Below are positions 50,673 through 59,789 of a DNA stretch of 64,000 nucleotides, in pieces. The stretch spans positions 182,942 through 246,941 of the forward strand of contig CAWFKW010000008.1 of NCBI GenBank assembly GCA_963816535.1, written 5' to 3'. Each line of letters starts with the position of its first letter. Within the stretch, counting starts at the first letter, position 1. The translations under genes and the position numbers were made by a program. This DNA is from CAWFKW01 sp963816535. GTDB taxonomy: Bacteria > Bacteroidota > Ignavibacteria > Tepidaquicellales > OLB5. The notes under the pieces were generated by a model, which was given only the letters and a program-made list of their open reading frames with translations, was not told where the DNA came from and made no database searches.

Positions 50673-51797
50673 ATGATTTATGTGACTAAAATACGTTTTT
50701 GGATTTTGTTGATTTTGCCGCTGATTCCGTTCATTACGTCTGCGCAATCGGAGATGACAGCCGAGCAGGTATTCAGCCGCGTTGATAATTCAGTAGTAGT
50801 AATCCTTGCATACAACAAAGTGGGCGATCTGTTTCAGGGCAGCGGCGTTGTGCTTAACAATAACGGGTATGTTGCGACAAATTACCACGTATGCTCTGAC
50901 GCTACCAGAATAGATGTAAAGCATTACAGCCAGGACTATAAGAATGCGGAGATACTTCTCAAAGATGAAGCTAAGGACATTTTAATTCTTAAGATCAATG
51001 CCACGAACCTTAATCCCGCCGTTGTTGGCGCATCCACTGACCTGAAACCGGGGCAAACTGTTTATGCCATCGGCAGTCCCGAAGGATATGAGAATTCTAT
51101 TTCGGAAGGCATAATCAGCGGGTTCAGGTATGACGACCAGAACAATAAACTTATACAAATGACGGCGCCGATTACGGACGGCTCTAGCGGCGGCGCTCTG
51201 GTTAACTCCAAAGGTGAAGTGATCGGCTTGAGCGTAAGCGGCCAGCACGAAGGTAATCTTTATTTCGCGATTCCCGCCGATGATATAGTAGCGCTTGTTG
51301 GCAGCAACAACGTTGTTACAGCCGATACCGCATCAGATATTAATTATTATGAAGAAGGCACCGTTGCGAAAGAGAATGAGAATTACAGGGACGCCGAGCT
51401 GTACTTCACAAAATACCTTGAACAGTTTTCATACGACGTTAAAGCATACTTCAACAGGGGTTACTCGCGCACCAAGCTTAAAGAATATACAAAGGCTATC
51501 AATGACTTCGATAAAGCTATAGAATATAATCCTGATGACGCCGATTCATATTTCTACAGGGGGAACTGCCGTTATTCGCTCAAAGAGTTTGACCAGGCTG
51601 TTGCCGATTATAACAAAGCGATCGAACTTGAACCCGAGTACCCTGAGTTCTATTACAACCGGGGGTACGCTTATTACAGGCTTAAGATGTATAAGGAAGC
51701 TCTTAAAGACTGGACAAAGTGCACCGGGATAAATAAGGATTATGCAAAAGAGCTTAACGACATGATTAAACAAGTCAACGATAAACTAAACAAGTAA
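50673..51797 (+). CDS. Secreted trypsin-like serine protease with TPR repeats
   Basis: From the ATG at 50673 the protein has 375 aa with a signal peptide (ILLILPLIPFITSAQS). A DegP-like chymotrypsin-fold domain has His72 (TNYHVC), Asp102 (KDILIL) and Ser172 in GSSGGAL. Four or so TPR repeats follow (about 245-365, e.g. AYFNRGYSRTKLKEYTKAINDFDKAIEYNP, core AIEYNPDDADSYFYRG). No PDZ domain is present. The frame opens earlier at a TTG (50640), but the ATG has the better signal peptide. A role in envelope protein quality control is likely by family. Confidence 0.85.
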   Translation: MIYVTKIRFWILLILPLIPFITSAQSEMTAEQVFSRVDNSVVVILAYNKVGDLFQGSGVVLNNNGYVATNYHVCSDATRIDVKHYSQDYKNAEILLKDEAKDILILKINATNLNPAVVGASTDLKPGQTVYAIGSPEGYENSISEGIISGFRYDDQNNKLIQMTAPITDGSSGGALVNSKGEVIGLSVSGQHEGNLYFAIPADDIVALVGSNNVVTADTASDINYYEEGTVAKENENYRDAELYFTKYLEQFSYDVKAYFNRGYSRTKLKEYTKAINDFDKAIEYNPDDADSYFYRGNCRYSLKEFDQAVADYNKAIELEPEYPEFYYNRGYAYYRLKMYKEALKDWTKCTGINKDYAKELNDMIKQVNDKLNK

Positions 51798-51902
51798 ATG
51801 CTGTTCCCGAAACTTAAGAGTTCAACTCAATTCTACCTGCTTTTTTCAATAATTGTATTGTTGATACTTGCCACCGGCATTTACATGGCCTACTTAAAAT
51901 AG
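51798..51902 (+). CDS. Small single-pass membrane protein (34 aa)
   Basis: A 34-codon frame starts right at the stop of the protease gene (ATG at 51798, one base after the TAA) and encodes one hydrophobic helix (FYLLFSIIVLLILATGIY). Its position suggests translational coupling to the protease. No family known to me. Confidence 0.45.
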   Translation: MLFPKLKSSTQFYLLFSIIVLLILATGIYMAYLK

Positions 51903-51908
51903 CGCCCA

Positions 51909-52211
51909 ATGCCTCATTTCATTTACGTAGTTAAACCGCCGCGCGATAATTTCCCCGAGACTGTAACGCCGGAAGAAGCGCAAATTGTCGGCGAACATTT
52001 CAATTATCTGAAAGACCTGCTCGAAAAGAAGGTTGTGTTTTTTGTCGGAAGAACTTCCGGCGGCGATTTTGGCATTTGCGTTTACGAGTGCGAGTCAATT
52101 GAGATAGCTAAAGAGATCGCCGCTAATGACCCCGCAGTTAAGAAAGGCGTATTCAGCGCAGAGACATATCCTTTTAATCTTGCCCTGTATAGAAATTTAG
52201 AGAATCCATAA
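51909..52211 (+). CDS. YciI family protein
   Basis: This 100-aa protein has the YCII-domain pattern: a start MPHFIYVVKPPRDNF, EHFNYLKDLLEKKVVFFVG and a C-terminal FNLALYRN. YciI-like proteins are small dimeric ferredoxin-fold enzymes or regulators with conserved His/Asp. The reaction is unknown. It follows the small membrane frame by six bases. Confidence 0.8.
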   Translation: MPHFIYVVKPPRDNFPETVTPEEAQIVGEHFNYLKDLLEKKVVFFVGRTSGGDFGICVYECESIEIAKEIAANDPAVKKGVFSAETYPFNLALYRNLENP

Positions 52212-52300
52212 AAACCGTTTGTTCTGTTTTGGGCGCCTGCTGCTTTTTACCCTTCCTCTTTTTAACTTTCCGCTTCATAAACTTTTTACTTTATAACCTT

Positions 52301-52840
52301 CTACTTTTTATCTTTGGGCACGAAATCCAGCGCGGCTGAGTTCATACAGTATCTTAATCCCGTTGGCGCAGGACCGTCGTCAAACACGTGGCCCAGGTGC
52401 GCGCCGCACCTTCTGCATGTTACTTCGGTACGGGTCATCCACAGGCTGTTATCTGAATTCTCCGTAATATTCTCCTGCTTTATAGGCCTGAAAAAACTTG
52501 GCCAGCCTGTGCCTGATTCAAATTTTGCGTCTGAGCTGAACAACTCCTGTCCGCAGCAAACGCATTTATAAATTCCTTCTTCGTGGTTATCCCAGTACTT
52601 GTTATGGAACGCCCTTTCAGTCCCCTTTTGCCTGGTGACCTCGTATTGTTCCTCTGTTAGCTGCTGGCGCCACTGTTCGTCGGTTTTCACTATTTTATCT
52701 CCTTCGTTATTAGTTGAACTTTGTTCTGATGAATCCGTAAATACGCTCTTTTTTTCATCTATTTTTTGCGTGTATCCCTTGCCGCAGTCTGTTAAAATTC
52801 CTGCGGATAAAAGAACAGCAATTATTAATAAAACCTTCAT
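52301..52840 (-). CDS. msrB: Peptide-methionine (R)-S-oxide reductase, lipoprotein form
   Basis: This 179-aa protein has an N-terminal lipoprotein signal (GILTDC, Cys19) and an MsrB domain. Zinc ligands are C93/C96 and C142/C145, the signature is SGTGWPSF and the catalytic Cys165 lies in RYCMNSAAL. It repairs oxidised methionine residues; the signal puts it in the periplasm or on the outer membrane. AGGAG lies seven bases before the ATG. Confidence 0.93.
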   Translation of the reverse strand: MKVLLIIAVLLSAGILTDCGKGYTQKIDEKKSVFTDSSEQSSTNNEGDKIVKTDEQWRQQLTEEQYEVTRQKGTERAFHNKYWDNHEEGIYKCVCCGQELFSSDAKFESGTGWPSFFRPIKQENITENSDNSLWMTRTEVTCRRCGAHLGHVFDDGPAPTGLRYCMNSAALDFVPKDKK

Positions 52841-52995
52841 TTACTTACTCCTTTAAATTCGTATCAATATATACGGAATATAATTCTAAATAGTTTCCCC
52901 CGGCTGAAAAACAACAAATTAAAGAGCCCCAAATATATCTATTCTAACAAATTAATTAATTTCAACTTACAAATACAGTTATTATATTTAAACTA

Positions 52996-53076
52996 ATGAG
53001 TCCACAGGAACAAAAAATACTGATACTGATAGCGATAATAGCTTTCGCCGTCATTTTATTCAGAGTAATGTTTTAA
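52996..53076 (+). CDS. Tiny membrane peptide (26 aa)
   Basis: ATG at 52996 starts 26 codons of a hydrophobic helix (LILIAIIAFAVILFRVMF) ending three bases before the tautomerase gene. Possible translational coupling. It may also be a chance frame. Confidence 0.35.
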   Translation: MSPQEQKILILIAIIAFAVILFRVMF

Positions 53077-53079
53077 ACT

Positions 53080-53460
53080 ATGCCGGTAATTAATATTAAA
53101 AGCTTGCCTGTGAGGGACCACATCAGTATTCCCGATGTGCTGGTCAGATTAAATAACGCCGTTGCCGAAGCTTCCCATACAGACCCGGAACATGTCTGGT
53201 CGTATTGGGAGTATCTTAATTCAGGATATTACGCCGTTGGCAAAAGCGTAGCCGCAACCGTTCACGATTTAACTCATTCCCCAATCATCAGGGTATCCTG
53301 CCTTGAAGGAAAATCGTCCGATGAGATAAAAAGCATTCTCGAAACTATTGCAAAAATTGTGTCCAAAGAGCTAAGCATCGATTTTGGAAATGTGTTTATC
53401 GTTTACGATGATTACAAAAGCTGCAGAGTATTTGACGGCGGATTGGGAGTACAGGCCTAA
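53080..53460 (+). CDS. Tautomerase-like (4-oxalocrotonate tautomerase/MIF superfamily) protein
   Basis: This 126-aa protein starts MPVINIKSLPV, so Pro2 becomes the N-terminal catalytic proline after Met removal. This is the hallmark of the superfamily. The C-terminal GNVFIVYDDYKSCRVFDGG fits a fused or long member. The substrate is unknown. Confidence 0.65.
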   Translation: MPVINIKSLPVRDHISIPDVLVRLNNAVAEASHTDPEHVWSYWEYLNSGYYAVGKSVAATVHDLTHSPIIRVSCLEGKSSDEIKSILETIAKIVSKELSIDFGNVFIVYDDYKSCRVFDGGLGVQA

Positions 53461-53653
53461 GGGCGCGGCTTTCTGATGCAGCCGCAGGATTCTAAAAACG
53501 CGTTGTCGGTGTTTTTCCGTACAGCGCTGGGATGCTAATTATTAATCTGAATTTAATATTTTTTACGCTACTTGCAATATAATTTATCGTTATAATAACA
53601 GAAAATAATGCATTCATTCCGCCCGGAGACAAATCTATATTGAATAATCATTA

Positions 53654-54997
53654 ATGGCAAACAAGAAAACGACCAAAACTTTCGTACTTGATACCAACGT
53701 TATACTTCACGACGCAACCTGCATAAACCACTTTAAAGAAAACGACATTGTAATACCGCTAACCGTAATCGAAGAGCTTGACCACTTTAAGCGAGGCAGC
53801 CAGGTAATAAACCTTAACGCCCGCGAATTTGCGCGCACTTTGGATTCACTTACAGGCTCTGCTCTGTTTGAAAAGGGCGTATCGCTTGGCAAAGGCAAAG
53901 GCAAAGTAACGATTGCAATTTCCAGAGGGCTGAACGATGAAATAAAAGAGATCTTTAAGGAAGACAACCCCGATCACAGAATATTAAGCGCGGCCCTGGA
54001 TATTCGCGCCAAACGCGGCCCTAATAGCTCTGTTATCCTCGTTTCGAAAGACGTCAACCTCAGGATGAAGGCAAAGGCAGTTGGACTGCCTGCGGAAGAT
54101 TATACGACCGACAGGGTTTCGAATGTAGAAGAACTCTACAGCGGCAAGGAAGTTATAGAGAATTACGACCACGCCCTTATCGAAGAACTGTACCATCCGC
54201 CGTTTGAATTGGCAGTGAAGAAATCGTTCAGGAAGATAAAGACCGAGCTGGTTCCGAACAAATACTATATACTCCGCAATACAAGCCACTCCGCGCTTGC
54301 GGCAATCGACCTGAAACGGGAAATATTGAGAAAGGTTGATAAGACCGCAATCTATGGAATTAAGCCAAGAAATGCGGAGCAGACTTTTGCAATCGACTCG
54401 CTGATAAACTCCGAAATACCGCTTGTAACCTTAACAGGAAAAGCAGGAACGGGCAAAACATTAATCGCGCTTGCCTCAGCGCTGCATGTGAGAAAAAACT
54501 ATAGGCAAATCTATATAGCGCGGCCTGTGGTTCCGCTGAGCAACAAAGATATAGGTTATCTTCCCGGCGATGTGGATAGCAAGCTTGCGCCATACATGCA
54601 GCCGTTATGGGATAACCTGAAGGTTATACAGGACCAATTCCCCGAAACGGAAAAACAGCATCAGCAGATAACCCAGATGCTGAAGGAAGAAAAAATTATT
54701 ATCGAACCTCTCAGCTATATAAGAGGCAGGAGCCTTCAGAGAATTTTCTTCATAGTTGACGAGGCGCAGAATCTGACTCCCCATGAAATTAAGACAATTA
54801 TTACCAGGGTTGGCGAAGGCTCAAAGATAGTTTTTACCGGGGATATTTACCAGATAGACCATCCTTACCTAGATTCACAATCGAACGGCCTTACTAATCT
54901 TATAGAACATTTTAAGGGTCAGAATCTGTATGCGCACGTAAATCTTGTAAAAGGAGAAAGGTCTGAGCTTGCTGAACTGGCAAGCAACCTGCTTTAA
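53654..54997 (+). CDS. PhoH-family ATPase with N-terminal PIN domain (YlaK-like)
   Basis: This 447-aa protein has an N-terminal PIN nuclease domain (about 8-130; acidic residues D13, E40/E41) and a C-terminal PhoH NTPase domain with Walker A GKAGTGKT (262-269) and a Walker B-like VDEAQNL segment. PIN-PhoH fusions are RNA-linked helicase/nucleases. It is convergent with the TMTC-like gene, with only 6 bp between the stops. Confidence 0.92.
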   Translation: MANKKTTKTFVLDTNVILHDATCINHFKENDIVIPLTVIEELDHFKRGSQVINLNAREFARTLDSLTGSALFEKGVSLGKGKGKVTIAISRGLNDEIKEIFKEDNPDHRILSAALDIRAKRGPNSSVILVSKDVNLRMKAKAVGLPAEDYTTDRVSNVEELYSGKEVIENYDHALIEELYHPPFELAVKKSFRKIKTELVPNKYYILRNTSHSALAAIDLKREILRKVDKTAIYGIKPRNAEQTFAIDSLINSEIPLVTLTGKAGTGKTLIALASALHVRKNYRQIYIARPVVPLSNKDIGYLPGDVDSKLAPYMQPLWDNLKVIQDQFPETEKQHQQITQMLKEEKIIIEPLSYIRGRSLQRIFFIVDEAQNLTPHEIKTIITRVGEGSKIVFTGDIYQIDHPYLDSQSNGLTNLIEHFKGQNLYAHVNLVKGERSELAELASNLL

Positions 54998-55003
54998 TAC
55001 GGG

Positions 55004-57076
55004 CTATCTTCCAAGTTCCTTCAAATGTCTTTTTGCGTCAGGGTCATCCGGATATATTTTTATGGCTTCATTATATGTCTCAATTGCCTTATCAGTTTTC
55101 CCCATCTTTTGATATGTGTAACCCAGGTTATTGTAAGCATCGGTGAAGTCGGCTTTTTCTTTGATGGAACGCTCAAAGCTCTTCACCGCATCGTCATACA
55201 TATCTCTGTCAAGGTAACACATTCCAACATTATTATAATAGCTCGCAGCGCTTGCCGGATTTATCCTGATCAGCTGCTTCAGGTCCCCGATTGCTTTATC
55301 GTACTTCTTTTGCTGGTATAATTGATACGAGCTTTTTTCAAGCGAATCAACATCGGGACTGAGTTTGCTTTTGTCGGGAACAATCGGCTTGATCGGGGTC
55401 ATGTGCAGGTTGTTCTGCTGCACTCCTTCCAGGTCGTTCATCTGAGTACTTTTCAGTTCATCCAGCATTTGCTTGGAATTCATATAACCCGGCGATATTG
55501 TCTGGATCTTTTCCAGCCATTTAACAGCATCCCGGTTCCTTTTTGTCCTGCTGTAAAGCAGCGCCAGCGCAAGCATAGGTTCGGGAGATAATGTATCCAA
55601 AGTGTAAGCTTTATTCATGTAATAATATGCTGAATCAGTTTCACCCTTCACCATAAGCGCTTTCCCGAGGTTGCAGTTAGCCAATATTGTCTCGCTTCTG
55701 AGCGAAATAGCTTTGCGGTAATAGCCGATTGCTTTATCAAAATCCTGTTTATTCGCGTATATGTTTCCGATATTGACATACAGAACCGTGCCGGGCTTCC
55801 CATCAGCGCTCATAAAAAGCGTATCGTTCGTTTTCCAGTCGGCGTTGCGTGAGACGGTTAAAAATAAATAGCCTGCTATAATAACCGTTAACACGGAATA
55901 AACAGGGATCTTCCTCTTTGGAGTGAAGTATTTAAAAACAAGTGCGACAGCCGAAAAACTAAGCGCGAGCGACGGCAGGTAAAGGAACCTGTCGGCCATA
56001 AAATTTAATGTTGGTATTATGTTAAGCACCGGCAGAAGGGTGATCATTACAAACAGAATTGAATAAGAAATCCACGGAATATTTTTTAGCGCCAAATATG
56101 CGCTCGCCAGAAGCGCCAGTATAAACAGCAAAGAAAATATGACTTCAATCCTGTATATCGAATCAAGGTAAGGCATAAATCCGCCGTAATGATAGACCAT
56201 TCCATAAGGAAATATAGCTAGCCTGAAATAATAAGGAATAGTCTGGAGCATTGTGAAGAATGCTGTAGCCGCATCTTTTCCGAAGAAATAATTATAGCTA
56301 AGGCGCTCGGGCACGTTCTTAAGAGCGTACCAGCGTATCAACAGGAATAGCAGCGACACTATCGCAAGCCAATAGTAAATAAATTTCTCTTTGAAGTAAT
56401 AGGATGCGGAAACCTGCCTGTTAATAACAAGCTCGTACAGTATAACAACGGCGGGAAAGGTGATGGCCATCTCTTTAGAAAGAAGCGACAGGAAATAGAA
56501 TAAACAGACCAGCGCAATATTTTTATCGGAAGGGTCTTCCCTGTATTTCATGTAATAAATAAACGCCGCGGCGAAAAAAGTAAAGAACAGGCTGTCTGTC
56601 CTGCCGCTGACCCAGGCAACAGCCTCGGTATGTATCGGATGAATTGCAAACAGGGCCGCCCCGAGAAATATGATATAGTCCTTATACTTGCTTTGCATGC
56701 CTGCGAACATCAACAGCAGCAGCTGATAAACCAGCAGCGAATTAATAACATGCAGCAAAACATTTGTGAGATGGAATCCAAACGGTTTGAGCCCCCATAA
56801 CGCGTAATCAATTGCATACGTAGAGGAAACTACGGGCCTGTAATACCTGCCAATAACTTTCTGGAAACCCTCCTGCCCTGTAAAATACTGGGGGATGCTG
56901 CTCAGCTTCGTCAAAGAGGGGTCGCCTAGCACTACCGAATCATCGTCAAATACGAACTGGTTCGAAAGCGAATTTGCGTACACAGCAAATGCGAGAGCCG
57001 CCAGGAAAATAAAATACTGTATTTGTTTGTTGGATTTGTTTTTAGGCGATTCGGTCTTGGAAGATTTAACTGGCAT
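55004..57076 (-). CDS. Multi-pass membrane protein with C-terminal TPR repeats (TMTC/DUF1736-like)
   Basis: This 690-aa protein has about ten transmembrane segments (20-410), including an FDDDS motif after the first helix as in GT-C enzymes. About six TPR units follow (430-690, ending with AIKIYPDDPDAKRHLKELGR). This layout matches TMTC-type O-mannosyltransferase-like proteins. The donor and target are not known. It is divergent from the lipoprotein gene downstream at 57167. Confidence 0.75.
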   Translation of the reverse strand: MPVKSSKTESPKNKSNKQIQYFIFLAALAFAVYANSLSNQFVFDDDSVVLGDPSLTKLSSIPQYFTGQEGFQKVIGRYYRPVVSSTYAIDYALWGLKPFGFHLTNVLLHVINSLLVYQLLLLMFAGMQSKYKDYIIFLGAALFAIHPIHTEAVAWVSGRTDSLFFTFFAAAFIYYMKYREDPSDKNIALVCLFYFLSLLSKEMAITFPAVVILYELVINRQVSASYYFKEKFIYYWLAIVSLLFLLIRWYALKNVPERLSYNYFFGKDAATAFFTMLQTIPYYFRLAIFPYGMVYHYGGFMPYLDSIYRIEVIFSLLFILALLASAYLALKNIPWISYSILFVMITLLPVLNIIPTLNFMADRFLYLPSLALSFSAVALVFKYFTPKRKIPVYSVLTVIIAGYLFLTVSRNADWKTNDTLFMSADGKPGTVLYVNIGNIYANKQDFDKAIGYYRKAISLRSETILANCNLGKALMVKGETDSAYYYMNKAYTLDTLSPEPMLALALLYSRTKRNRDAVKWLEKIQTISPGYMNSKQMLDELKSTQMNDLEGVQQNNLHMTPIKPIVPDKSKLSPDVDSLEKSSYQLYQQKKYDKAIGDLKQLIRINPASAASYYNNVGMCYLDRDMYDDAVKSFERSIKEKADFTDAYNNLGYTYQKMGKTDKAIETYNEAIKIYPDDPDAKRHLKELGR

Positions 57077-57166
57077 CCGGAATATTATCCTATTTTAAAA
57101 TGATGTCTATCAATGAATAAAAAATATTTGTAAATTTACCTAATTAATTTAATCATTACAATTACA

Positions 57167-57619
57167 ATGATCCGTAAAAGTCCTGTTTTACATATGTTGT
57201 TTATTGCTTTGCTGGCATTCGCGCCGGGCTGCGGGAAAAATTACGACAACGCTTCCGCGGCGGTAACTTCATTCATTATCGGGGTGGAACAGCATGACAT
57301 GGGAAAATTATGGGGAATGCTAGGCCCTGACGCCCAGTCATTTTATAACGACCTTGGGGAAAAGCAAAGGCGCTCTGGCCGCGGCGCCCTGGAGCACGAA
57401 ATAAACAACATAAGAGCTTTCAAAAACCTCAGAGGCGATTATAAAATTAAGGAAGATAAAGATAATCCCGGTACGGTGAAAATTATAATTATAGGCGGCT
57501 CGGAATTTCCTGTAGCAACAATTAAAGACGACAGAGGATATAAAATTAAGGACGGGCAGTCAGTCAGAAACCTGCTGACGGGAATAACATTAGAGAAAAA
57601 TCAGAAGGAAGATTATTGA
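57167..57619 (+). CDS. Small lipoprotein of unknown function
   Basis: This 150-aa protein has a lipoprotein signal (FAPGC, Cys22) and a mixed alpha/beta domain of about 110 residues, of the size of SnoaL/NTF2-like folds (VTSFIIGVEQHDMGKLWGML), rich in Lys/Asp at the end. The fold guess is tentative. The next feature downstream is a palindrome and the GIY-YIG cassette. Confidence 0.5.
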   Translation: MIRKSPVLHMLFIALLAFAPGCGKNYDNASAAVTSFIIGVEQHDMGKLWGMLGPDAQSFYNDLGEKQRRSGRGALEHEINNIRAFKNLRGDYKIKEDKDNPGTVKIIIIGGSEFPVATIKDDRGYKIKDGQSVRNLLTGITLEKNQKEDY

Positions 57620-57630
57620 TATCACCCAAT

Positions 57631-57664
57631 CCCCGCCTGCCTGTAGAAGGCAGGGGAAGGCGGG
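57631..57664. repeat. Compound palindrome downstream of the lipoprotein gene
   Basis: Nested inverted repeats CCCGCCT..AGGCGGG with an inner CCTGCC-TGTAGAA-GGCAGG. It is of the same type as other GC-rich hairpins of the window. It could end transcription of the lipoprotein gene, but the T tract is missing. Confidence 0.6.
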
Positions 57665-57702
57665 AATGATAAAATCACTTTTGAATTTCTAATAATTAAT
57701 TT

Positions 57703-58168
57703 TTTGTCATTCCCGGCTTGACCGGGAATCTAGCAACTGTTCTTTGTATTCGTTTATATCGAAGCCCTCTTCGAATTCTCGTCCGCCGATATCATAATAT
57801 AAATCTATCCATTTAGGATTTGAATCTTCTATAAGTTCAAGTTTCCATTTTCTATTCCATCTCTTCAGTTGTTTTTCTCTGTGAGTAGCCTGATCTATAT
57901 AATCAAATTCCTCAAAGTGGACTAGCTTATCTACATAATGTTCTTTAGTGAATCCTTCAAGTAATTTATGTTTATGCTCAAAAACTCTTCGTAGCAAATT
58001 ATTGGTAATGCCCACATAAAGCGTTCCATTATTTCCGCTTGCCAGGATATAAACGTAGAATGCAGTTTTGAAAGTCATTTTTTGGGAGCGATAGCAAATT
58101 AATTATCAAACACTGCTTCACTATTGAAGATCACATACTAGATTCCCGGTCAAGCCGGGAATGACAAA
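57703..58168 (-). mobile_element. 466-bp GIY-YIG cassette bounded by perfect 31-bp inverted repeats
   Basis: The ends 57703-57733 and 58138-58168 are exact reverse complements (31 bp). Each end is also nearly self-palindromic (ATTCCCGG-n5-CCGGGAAT). The single gene inside (57707-58078) is a GIY-YIG nuclease whose last codons lie in the left repeat. No transposase is present and I see no target-site duplication by eye. Unit and mobility are inferred from structure. Confidence 0.65.
57707..58078 (-). CDS. GIY-YIG nuclease family protein
   Basis: This 123-aa protein has FYVYIL...GTLYVGITNNLLRRVFEHKHK (GIY-YIG core) followed by LVHFEEFDYIDQATHREKQLKRWNRKWK with the conserved Glu. It is longer than the copy at 40928-41167. 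The C-terminus LLDSRSSRE is encoded by the left inverted repeat of the cassette. There is no clear ribosome binding site before the ATG at 58078. Likely a DNA-cleaving nuclease; the target is unknown. Confidence 0.88.
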   Translation of the reverse strand: MTFKTAFYVYILASGNNGTLYVGITNNLLRRVFEHKHKLLEGFTKEHYVDKLVHFEEFDYIDQATHREKQLKRWNRKWKLELIEDSNPKWIDLYYDIGGREFEEGFDINEYKEQLLDSRSSRE

Positions 58169-58170
58169 GG

Positions 58171-58203
58171 AAAAAAATGCCACAATCCGAAGGTAGTGGC
58201 ATT
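58171..58203 (-). terminator. Intrinsic terminator behind the GWxTD-domain gene
   Basis: On the minus strand AATGCCAC-n12-GTGGCATT (58176-58203) is followed by a T run (58171-58177). It lies 58 bp after the stop of the GWxTD gene at 58261 and immediately outside the inverted repeat of the GIY-YIG cassette. Confidence 0.8.
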
Positions 58204-58260
58204 AAACATTTATTCCTGAAATGATTATATTACGGATACCCACTCCATTGGGATTGAAAA

Positions 58261-59547
58261 TTAATTCTGCGGGCCGTAGCGGAATGTATCCCAGATAGGC
58301 GTGACCAGCCGGTAATCTCCAAACCCATCGTTATCCACAAAGACAAATTCTTTGTTAATATCGTAGTAATCCCAGACTTCATATGGTTTCGTGTCCATGT
58401 CGTAAGGATGTTTATCTACGTTGCTGGGAGCGCCAAATATGATAAAGACCATTCCCATATCTGTTCTCCAGCCATTGGTATAGGTTGTGCCGAAATGTTT
58501 GTTTGCGTAAAACAGCCTCCTGTAGTATTCATCCATCGCTTCATTTTTCTTTGTCGCCGGGTTGGGGTCCTTTGATTTCCAGAATTCCATAAATCGTTTC
58601 TGTTTTTCAGCTACAGTCTTTCCCGCTTTCATATAATCCATTTCTTTTTCTTTCGCAATATACTGGAGCTGATCTATAAGTTCATCAATATTGTTAAGCG
58701 AGAACGGGAAATCAGCGTTGCCCAGCGTAAAGTGAATCACAGATTTATCCGTGTGCTGCGCGTTTGTGGCGGTTATCTCAGCCTGAAATTTTCCGTAATT
58801 CAATCCCGCAGTCGATACCGGGAATATAAACTGGTTTTGAAATGCCCCGGCCGTTGAAGGTAGATTATCCTGAGTTGAATAAACTTCTTTATTATCGGCA
58901 TCAGTTATTTTGCAGGAGATATCTATCTCCTGGTCGGTGGCATTCTTGTACACGTAAAAGAACAGCGCGAACGTATCCAGCGAACCCACTTCATTTGAAA
59001 CGCTGGGGGTTATGATCTTCTTGCCGTTCGTTTCGCTCAGCTTCGAAACAAGCATAATGTCGCTCAGTGAAAACGGCGGCGCGGTAAAATCCCTGACCGT
59101 AATCTCTTTTTCTTCTTCCGAAGATCTCTTTGTATCGGTCTCATAGATTGTAAGCCTTATTTTGTAGGTTCCGGGCGTTAGGAACAGGTTCTTTGGAATT
59201 ATCTGCGAACTGCCCTGAAGGTATTCAGAACTAGTTTGCGTTGTCGAAAGTTCTTCTTTTGAAACATTATCATAAACTCTAACTTCGGAGAGGTCAAATA
59301 CGTCGATTGTCAGGTCGAAGTCTGAGATATATTTGTTCTTTTCCTCTTTTGATTTCTTAAATTCAAAATTACCAAGGGGAATTTCGACATAAATATCGAC
59401 TCGCGACTTTGTCCCCTCAGGAGAATAAAAGTCAAGAGCTTCAAAATCGAACATTTTCTTTTTAACCTGGTTTTTGTCCTGGGCATCGAGACGGATGAAA
59501 GAACCTAACAGGAGGGCTATAATCAACAACGTCGAAGATTTTCTCAT
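58261..59547 (-). CDS. GWxTD domain-containing secreted protein
   Basis: The preferred start is the ATG at 59545-59547 (428 aa), which gives the signal peptide MRKSSTLLIIALLLGSFIRLDAQ. The frame opens further upstream at 59613. A beta-rich N-terminal half is followed by the GWxTD domain (about residues 280-428), which contains the GWRTD motif and EVWDYYD. GWxTD proteins are common in this phylum; the function is unknown. The gene has its own terminator. Confidence 0.85.
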   Translation of the reverse strand: MRKSSTLLIIALLLGSFIRLDAQDKNQVKKKMFDFEALDFYSPEGTKSRVDIYVEIPLGNFEFKKSKEEKNKYISDFDLTIDVFDLSEVRVYDNVSKEELSTTQTSSEYLQGSSQIIPKNLFLTPGTYKIRLTIYETDTKRSSEEEKEITVRDFTAPPFSLSDIMLVSKLSETNGKKIITPSVSNEVGSLDTFALFFYVYKNATDQEIDISCKITDADNKEVYSTQDNLPSTAGAFQNQFIFPVSTAGLNYGKFQAEITATNAQHTDKSVIHFTLGNADFPFSLNNIDELIDQLQYIAKEKEMDYMKAGKTVAEKQKRFMEFWKSKDPNPATKKNEAMDEYYRRLFYANKHFGTTYTNGWRTDMGMVFIIFGAPSNVDKHPYDMDTKPYEVWDYYDINKEFVFVDNDGFGDYRLVTPIWDTFRYGPQN

Positions 59548-59789
59548 TTGTTTAAAGCTTTTCTCTTTGAAGAAATTTACTAAAATATCTGAAATAATAG
59601 CAAATAATCTCATAAATAATCAATGTATTAAAAACCCCAAAAGTTCCAAAGAGTGTGGGGAATTGAGGAAAATGCAGAAATTTTAAATATACTAATATGT
59701 TACTTAAAACAATTTGTGCCACGACTGGGAGTCGTAGCGCGAATAAATGTTAACCTTTTTAAAGAGGAAGTAAAGCAATAGTGATATCA

